Of a DNA stretch of 64,000 nucleotides, positions 34,801 to 43,800 are shown piece after piece (position 1 is the first letter of the stretch; the number at the start of each line of letters is the position of its first letter). Made by a program: the position numbers and the translations under genes. This DNA is from a virus: IMG/VR virus record IMGVR_UViG_3300026292_000006, positions 1 through 64,000 of that record, one strand, 5' to 3'. The notes beneath the pieces are model-generated. The model ran no database searches and was not told where the DNA came from. It saw only the letters and a program-made list of their open reading frames with translations.

Positions 34801-37800
34801 AGTCAGTTGTAACTGACCAAACATGTTGAAACCTGCTGGGTGGTTATTCTCAAGGACTTGAGTTTTCCACTCAGTAATTGGTGTTTCAGACTTAACAACA
34901 TAAGAGAAATTCTGATAGAAGAAACTATCTTGAATCTTCTGGACAATCTCAGATGGTTTACCAATATCATCGATGAATCTACCTGGAGTTTCAGTTAGAG
35001 AACCAATATTCAATACACCACGAGCAATACTCAAGTTATCGATAATACCAGATGCTTTAGAGATAATACCAGTTACCTTTTCACCTGCTTTCCAATCACC
35101 AGTATAATCAACAATCTTAAGAATCTTAGGACCTATTTGCCAACCAGTATTTGTAGAAACAATACCTGTAGCAGTAGAAGTTTCAACAGTAGATCCTTGG
35201 AATACTTCTTCACCTTCAAGGAATCTGGAGGTTTCTACAACAGCAGTTGCTTTACCACCAAATACTTCAGTAAGAAGTGTCTGACGACCTTCACCTTGAG
35301 TTAGGAAGGTAATATAATCACCAGCTTGTGCTGATTGTAAAGTAAGACCAAATCTTATCTGGTCAGATTCAAGACCTGCTGCTTCACCAGCAATAGCATA
35401 GTAAACCTGTCCTTCAACCAAACTGGTTAAACCTGCGGTACTTGGTTTTGGTAATTCACCAACTGTAGTACCAATTGTATCTGCCCTAAACTGAACTTCG
35501 GCACCAGTTGTAATACCGTGCGGGAAGTTAAATTGTAGATAATTAAGGTCTAAGTTAACAACGTAGTTAAATTCTGATTTAAGAGTAACAGTTGGTTCAG
35601 AAGAGTAACCAGAACCAGGATTCTTAATGATAATCTCATTAAGACGATTATTCTTAACAACTGCTTCAGCAGAAGCACCAGATCCACCACCACCTGTGAT
35701 TACAACAGCAGGAGTTGAAGTATATCCAGAACCTGGATTTGTGATAGTAATCTGACTTAGAATTGAAGTATTAAAGAGTTGTAAGTTAACAGGGAATGTA
35801 ATCTCTGGTTTTAGAGTATAGTCATGAGAATAACCGAAACCAAATTCATTATTCTTCAGTCTCTTAATCTTACCAATATTAGTACCTGTTAAGAATACAG
35901 ATGCACCTGTGCCTTCTTCTGGAATAACAACATTAACTGCACCACCAGAACCTGCTAACTGACTACCCAATATACCAGGAATAGCATCAATATCAATAGA
36001 TGCAGTTGTATATCCTTTACCTGGGTCAGTTACAGCAACGTTGGTTAGTGTGCCAGATCCAACAGTATCATCAACTTCAACGGTAACAGTACACTTAGCA
36101 CCTTCACCATCTCCAGCGATAGGGACATCATAGTAAACACCTGGAGCATATTCAGTACCACCAGAGGTAATAACAACCTTCTCAATCTGTCTGAATGATG
36201 CAATGTCACTAATGATAGGTAACTTCTGATAGAAACCACCAGCAGATACCAGTTTAATACTATTGATAGGTCCAACTGCTCTTAGAGAAGTAGTTGAATA
36301 ATAGGAATATGGATTATCAAATTCGTCGTTAATTATTTCAGCTGATTGTCTCTCTGGCTCTTTAAGTAGAGGGAATTTGAATTCAGTATCACTTACAATC
36401 TCAGAGATTGCAAAGGTACCATCGAAAGGAGTTGTGATAACATCGATGAATGAATTCTCCCCAACAGGTGAATTAGCACCAACCCTAGATGGGTCAAAGT
36501 AGTAAGAGATATTAGTTACATCACCCAATACAGAGAATTTAACGAATGGGTAAGATCCACCACCAGAAGGAACACCAGGAGTACCAGACCTTTCAATGTT
36601 ATTGAAAGAGTATTCTAGTTTATACTGGTTATCTTGAGAGAATGATAGGTAATATCCGAAGTTAGTTGTATCAGAGATATCAAAGACATACTGATGACTT
36701 CTAGTAAATTCTAATGTAGGATGCTTCGCATATATGTTAATGTTACTAATAGCATTAGCATTAAATGCAGGATCATCTAGTGCAACTTCTCTAATACCAA
36801 ATGTAAATTCTCTAGTGCCAATTACTTGGTCAACAAAGAAACTACCATTGAATTGTAAACCTTGGAATCCTTCAGTGAATAGAATATCACCTACTTTAAA
36901 TCCATGAGCACTATTTGATGTGCAATAGATTTGATTAGTTCTGGCCGTTGCTGTGCGTATGAGGTCTTTTTCCAGACGAGCAGTAACAGTTATCTTCTTA
37001 ACTGATGCAAACCCAGAGATAACAACACTCTTCTCATCTTCAGCAACAGTAACGTTACCAGAGTTAAGACTTACAACGTCTTCTGGAATATAAGTTGATC
37101 CAGGATGAATCTCTTGAATTTGGACTGAATAATTATTACCTTGGTCATAAGGAAGATGTCTTGTATAAGTGGCAATGGATTCGCTAGTAGAAACGTGACT
37201 CCAAGTTACACCACCATCTGATGCATCTCCAGTATCATGAACAGGTGGTGTAGTGCCAGCAACTCCAGCACCACCCGATGCAACGGTATAAACGTTTAGT
37301 TTATGCCAAACTTTTTGTCCTTCAACATATAGAAGACCACTATCCCATTCAGGCATATCCATGCCAAGATACTGAGGACGTGGATAAGGATGCTGAGTTA
37401 AATCAATAGTAAACTTACCTGCATCATCAATGAATGCCCAGTTGATTACGCCATCACTCTGGACACCAGCAGTATGTTCTGGAGTAATAGTACCAGAAGT
37501 ACCAGCACCTTGTGCTTCGTAAATCTTCTTATCACTGTATACTCTATCACCCTGAGCATATGCTGTACCTGCTGCCCAAGGAGATTCAGGCTCTTCAGTA
37601 TTGAAATATGTACCAGCAATCTGGTTAACATCACCAACATCAGTCCTATAACGGTCTGTGTTATTGAATGTACCGTAAATCTTACCAACTTTATACTTGG
37701 TGCCAACACCAGGATTTAATAGAGTTCCTGTTGGAACTTCTACAATGGTGCCATATGCTTGAGTTACACCAGCTGTGTTGAATTGTTGGATAATAGAACC

Positions 37801-40800
37801 CTTAGTCAACTTAATATCTTGACTGAAGGTAAACTCCATTACATTATCAATCTTCTGATACAATGCATCACGCATGTAGAACTTACTGATTACATCAGCA
37901 GTAATGAGTAACTTCTTACCTTGTGGTGAAGGAATAGTAGAAGTCTTAGATGCATATTGATATTGTTTCTGCGTTAATGTGTATGTGCCAGGAATATAAG
38001 TGGAAGGTGCCTGAGACATATCCAATATCTGAAGACCACCAGGACCTGCTTCCCATAATGTAATAGCACCAGCACTGAGAGCAACCCATGTAGTTTGAGT
38101 TGAAATATCAGTTAGAGCAAAATTAGTATACTTATCAATTCCAGTAGCAGTATATGATCCACGACGACTGTGAAGTCTATCAAACTTAACTAAAGCAATA
38201 TCAGAATCAGATGTGGTTACTGGAAGTTGGTCAGAAGGCATTGTATATGCAGCAGTAGCATATGGTGCCTTATCATCAACTACAAGGTCATCAATCCAAC
38301 CAATGAATGAGTTACCAGCTACAGGTCCAGAATACTTACCAGCAATGGTCATATCCTGTAAACTAATATCAGATGTGCTCTGATAACTTACTTGTTGGTT
38401 ACCATTAATGAATACTTCATAACGGTATAAACCAAGTGACTCTTCTCTCTTCTGGAAGGTTACATGACACCAAGCAGCACCTGCAAATGCAGTCCAGTTA
38501 GTAGCAGAGGTAGAAACTGCAACCTCAACACTATTAACGTATAATACCCATTTCTCGAAGTTTGCACTATTTGAATCTCCATCAAGCTCAACTTGAATAG
38601 AATCTCCAGCAATAGGAGTTAAATCAAAGAATATTGGTTTGGTATTCTGTGCAGACTGTTGTGCAGTTGCTAGAGAGAACCAACCTTGGAAAGACCACTC
38701 AGGATTTTGAAGATTATAACCTGAAAGTTTAATTGGGCAAACTGCACTTAGTTTTAGTGCGGAAGTACCAAATCTGTAGAATGATGTATCTAATGATGCA
38801 TCAGGTACAGAATAAATGTTGAATGTTGCTGTATTCTGCTTAGTGTTATCAAAGTCAATATCACCAGCAGTATCAAAACGATATGATGCTAATTGGTCAG
38901 ATTGCTTACGATTAAGAGTAACAATGCAATCACCAGAGTTATCAACAACATGGTCTTTTGCTTGCCAACCAATGTTGACTGTATCATCAACTTTAGTTTC
39001 TGAGATAATACTACCATCATACTTCATGTAATGGATGATAGAATAACGCTGATTCTGACTCTCTACTACATCACTGATAAGAGTATAGTTGCCAAATACG
39101 TCAACACTAATACCAGCATGATTGATTGAATCAATACTACCAGAAACAGTAACAGTCTTAGTCCATTCCCATTGAGTATTAGCAGTTGCTAATGGGAATT
39201 TATTAATTTGAATGCTGTCAAACTTAGCAGCACCATTATCATAGATGTCCCAAATAAGGACAACATCTTGATATTCGTCAATAACGAAACGTGGATTTCT
39301 TACATATCCACCAGTAACAGGGACTTGACGAATCCAACTAATTTCAATGTTTGCACCATCATAATAGAAGACACCAAATAATACATCATTATTTTCTTTG
39401 TTGACACCGACAAACATAAAGTTGTCATCAGATATCCACTGAATTTGATGTAATTCCTCATCACCATCCTCAGATGCAATCTTACGTTTCTCAACTAAGT
39501 CTCCATCCAAGTCACACTGGATAACCCACATATCATTAGGATCTGGTGAGTTAGAATCAGTATAACCTGCAAGGTAGATATTCTTATCTTGGTCTAAGCA
39601 GATAGAAGTTACCCAATCTCTACGGGTGCTACCAGAGATACCTGCAATTGCTTTCTGCCATTTGAGGATACCATCAGGAGCATTAGCATTATTAAATCCA
39701 GACTCATATAGACCCATCCAAACATCAGGATTGAATGTAGCATTGTTGGGGTCATAATAATGTCCTGTGACATATATCATGTCATTCTCAAGACTTGAAT
39801 CAAGATGCATTCTTGCAAATTCAAGTTTCTTCTGACCTACGTTTTGAGGTATTAGAGTCCTTTCCCAAATGAGCTGACCTAGGTCATCAAACTTGGCAAG
39901 GAATGCTGCCATATCACCATCAGTCTCAGTGATACTACCGCAAATATAGGTATATCGGTCAGGTGATTGAATTGTATGATGTACATTAATTGTACCAGTT
40001 GCCTCATGGTATTCAGACAACCAATAACGAGTCTTTTTAAATTGCTGTGGATGTGATACTCTGATTTGAGGAGGATTATCTTCATCATAACCATTACCAG
40101 AGTTAATGATATTGACAGTTTCAACTTGACCTGTCATCTCACGTCTAATCTCTAGTTGAGCATCCTGTCCTTGAGGAGTGATAACCTCAAATGTTGGTGG
40201 AATATCTTCAACGTATCCACTACCTTCCTGAAGGACGTTAATTCTTTCAACACCTGCTACAACCTTAACACGGTAGACTTTATTGGTGTTATCAATGACA
40301 GGACGTGAGTTAACAATAACTTCATCTTGTTGACGAAGCTCATGTCCCTCTGATGTAGTAATATGACCATAGGGACGGTCACCAATCATCTCCTTATTAT
40401 AAGAAACGATTTGTTGACCCTTAACAGATTCAATAAGTGCAGATGCACCAAAACCACCAGTACCTTCGTTATCGAAGAATACGGTGTCATTTACCTGATA
40501 AGATTCACCTGGATTCTCAACTACGAATCCGTCGATTTGAGCGTTTTCAAATTGGGTGGTTGTTTCAACTTCGATGTCAACTCTGGATTCCGTTGATACA
40601 GAAGGAAAGTAATCGTATATCTGTAGCGTTGCCTCCTCCGACATTTCAAGAATTTCTTGTTGCTCATCAGCATCAATAATTCCATCATTATTGGAGTCTT
40701 GAATTTCAAAGATTAAAGGATATCCTTCTATCTCAGTAGTAAGGACATCTGCTTCTTGGTTAGGTTGACGGTCAACATCAATGTCAACTTCAGCAAATGG

Positions 40801-43800
40801 GTCTCTATAACGGACAACACCTGATGGGATATTCTCCTGAGTTGCAACTTGAGAGAAGTTCCAATCATCTGGTAGTGAGTTAAACTGAGGACCCATAATA
40901 TATGGGAATTGTGCTATACCTGCGTCACTACTGTCGATAGTGATAAAGTAGGCATATGTGCCCTCTGGATACTCAGGTGTTTTACAGAATCTACCGTTGT
41001 AATTGTCAAGGTCACCAGACTGGAAATCGTAATAATAGTCAGCAACAAACTGACCAGCAGGATAGGTACTAAGTGATGGACCATCTATACGAGCAGGGTT
41101 AGGATTAGTTGTTTCATCATATACAACATTAGTCTTTAACTTATATGAGGTACGCATCCTTCTGATACCACTATTCTGGTCAGTAGGATCGATATATCCA
41201 TAAGGACCATAAATTGGGTTACCATCATAAGCCCAACCTATAATAGGAGAGTGCTTATAGTTGGATGCTAATTCTTGGAATTGTTGTGTAACAGGATTGA
41301 GGAATACGTTATCTCCAACAACATATCTCAATTCTTTAGGATCTGATAAGTGAGCATACTCACCACCAAACTGGTTGTTATATCCAGTGAATACATAACC
41401 ACTTGCTATGTCATAATTGTCAGCAAGGTCAAATTCTAGGTTTCTATTCCACTGATATACAGTAGGTGTAAATGACGCTAATTGACCCACTGCTTCGAGT
41501 CTAACGGTGGTCATTCCTTGTGTATACCCAATACCCTTGTTGGTAATAGTTACACCTAATACACGACCTTTATCTTCTCCGATTGTGCCGATAGTTGCTC
41601 TAGCAATAGCACCAAATCCATCACCATTAATAATGACATTAGGAGCAGTTGTATAAGAATTACCAGAGTTAATAATAGCGATAGATACGATTCTACCGTT
41701 AATAACGATTGGTTGTGCTAAAGCATTCTCACCAGAGTTAACTCTAACAGAAGGTAGAGAAGTATATCCTGTACCTGGATTAATAATACTGATGCTAGAA
41801 ATAGCACCTCTAACGTTTGCAGTTGCTTCTGCTCCAGTACCTCCACCACCTGTGATAGAAACACTAGGTTGTGATGTATAACCAGATCCTGGTTGCTCAA
41901 CTAGAATTCTTGTTACTCTACCACCAGTAATAACTGCTTGAGCAGTAGCACCGATACCACCACCTCCAACAATGGATACTAGAGGTGATTCTGTGTAACC
42001 AGTACCTTCAGCAGTTACATCGAAACTTTGAAGACTACCATTAACTATAACTTCAGCAACAGCACCAGATCCACCACCACCTGTAATTTCAAGGTTTGGT
42101 TTAGCACCAGCGTCATATCCTTCACCTACTTCATCTACACTGATATTAGTGATAGGTCCAAACTGGACATACTCTTTAGACTTGTAAGACCAGATAGAAA
42201 CACCATTAACCCAAGCACCAATTGAGGTACCTGCTGCAACGTCTTTACGTTCGGAAATAGTCTGTACAAGTCGTGGGAAACGAAGAAGTTTCCTTTGGTT
42301 ACCAGGAATAAGTGCAGATCCTGTAAAAGGTCCTATTTTGTAGTTTGGAAGACCAGATGCTGCAACATAAACGTATTCATCGTTAAAGAAGGAATTTTGG
42401 ATGTTAGTAGTGAATTCACTAACAACTTTGTTGATTGAAGTAACAGTTGACTTACCTCTATTCAAATCAACGGAAAGTAGGATATTTCCTTGAGGAATAA
42501 TCTCTGTAGGAGTTGCAATCTCATATGAGAAGGAATATGCGTCCAAACGAGATGTAACGACAAATGTGCCATTATAAACAACTGGGTTTGCACCATAGAT
42601 GGTTACAGTGTCTTCAACGAGTAATCCATGTGGATTATCGCAAACAATAGTCGCAGTTTGGTTATTAACTCCTCCTGGGGTTACAGATGCAACTTGGATG
42701 AGTTTTTTAACGTTATATAACCAAGAACTCAATCTTTGGTCTTCTGCGGTCGATCCAAGGTTTGCAACCTTCAATTTATCGCCTTTTAGGTAATAACTAC
42801 CCGTATTATCCAATACAGTCGTTCCAGCTTCGGCAATACCCAAAATACGCAATTTACACTCTTGTGCAGTGCCTCTATTGGTATAAACGAAAATATCCGA
42901 GTAAATAATCGTACCAGGATCCCAATCTTCGACAAGTCCGTTTTTAGAGCGAGTACACTCGATAAATTGGTTTAAAGACTTCTCTTTATACTGAACTTGC
43001 TCATCATCGTTAAGAATGATGGTACCATTCCTCTCAGGCCATCCAATAGTCGAGTCAACGGTAATAATCTGCCCTGTAGTCGTTAATGGCTCTACAAGTT
43101 TGGTTTTGTAAGGAATTACGAAGGATCCTTCCAAAGTTTCTTCGGAAATCGCTAATTCGTAGATAACATCAGTACCTTCGATGATTGTGATGACATTTTC
43201 AATCAGAGCACTTGCATCTTTGACATTATTGTCTACTGGGTCGGTATATTGATTAACTTCAGAGTCAATTAGGTTTGAAGGGTCTCCAGAAATCAATTCT
43301 GCCCTTAAAACGGTATCTACAACCCAAGTAGCGTGAGATGGACTAATAATCTCATCTTTTGGATAGTAAATATCGACTTCTTCACCAAATAGGATTTTAA
43401 AGAGGTATTGAGTCGCTAATTTAGTACCTTTTGAGATATAGAAGTCAGTAATATTCTTAATTACCTGAACTGGGTCAATTGACGTAAAATCAATGTCAAT
43501 AGTCGGTAAATACTGTCTCCTAAACTTATCGAAGACTTCTTTGATGAATAAAGAGTCTAAATTGACAACTGTCTGTCCACTATTATGATTTGACTGCCTT
43601 AGAGCAGCTTCACCAGCATAAATCTCGTTATGGAGGTTATCATAAGCAACAGGACCTGAAACTCCTCTAGAACACTCCAAGAAAGCACTAGGAGCATATC
43701 CTATACCCTCTTCTAGGATATCAAAACCAGTAACTTGGTCAAATCCTACATCTACCGATGCTCTTGCCTTCTGAGGTTCAGCAATGTAGATTTTAGGTGG

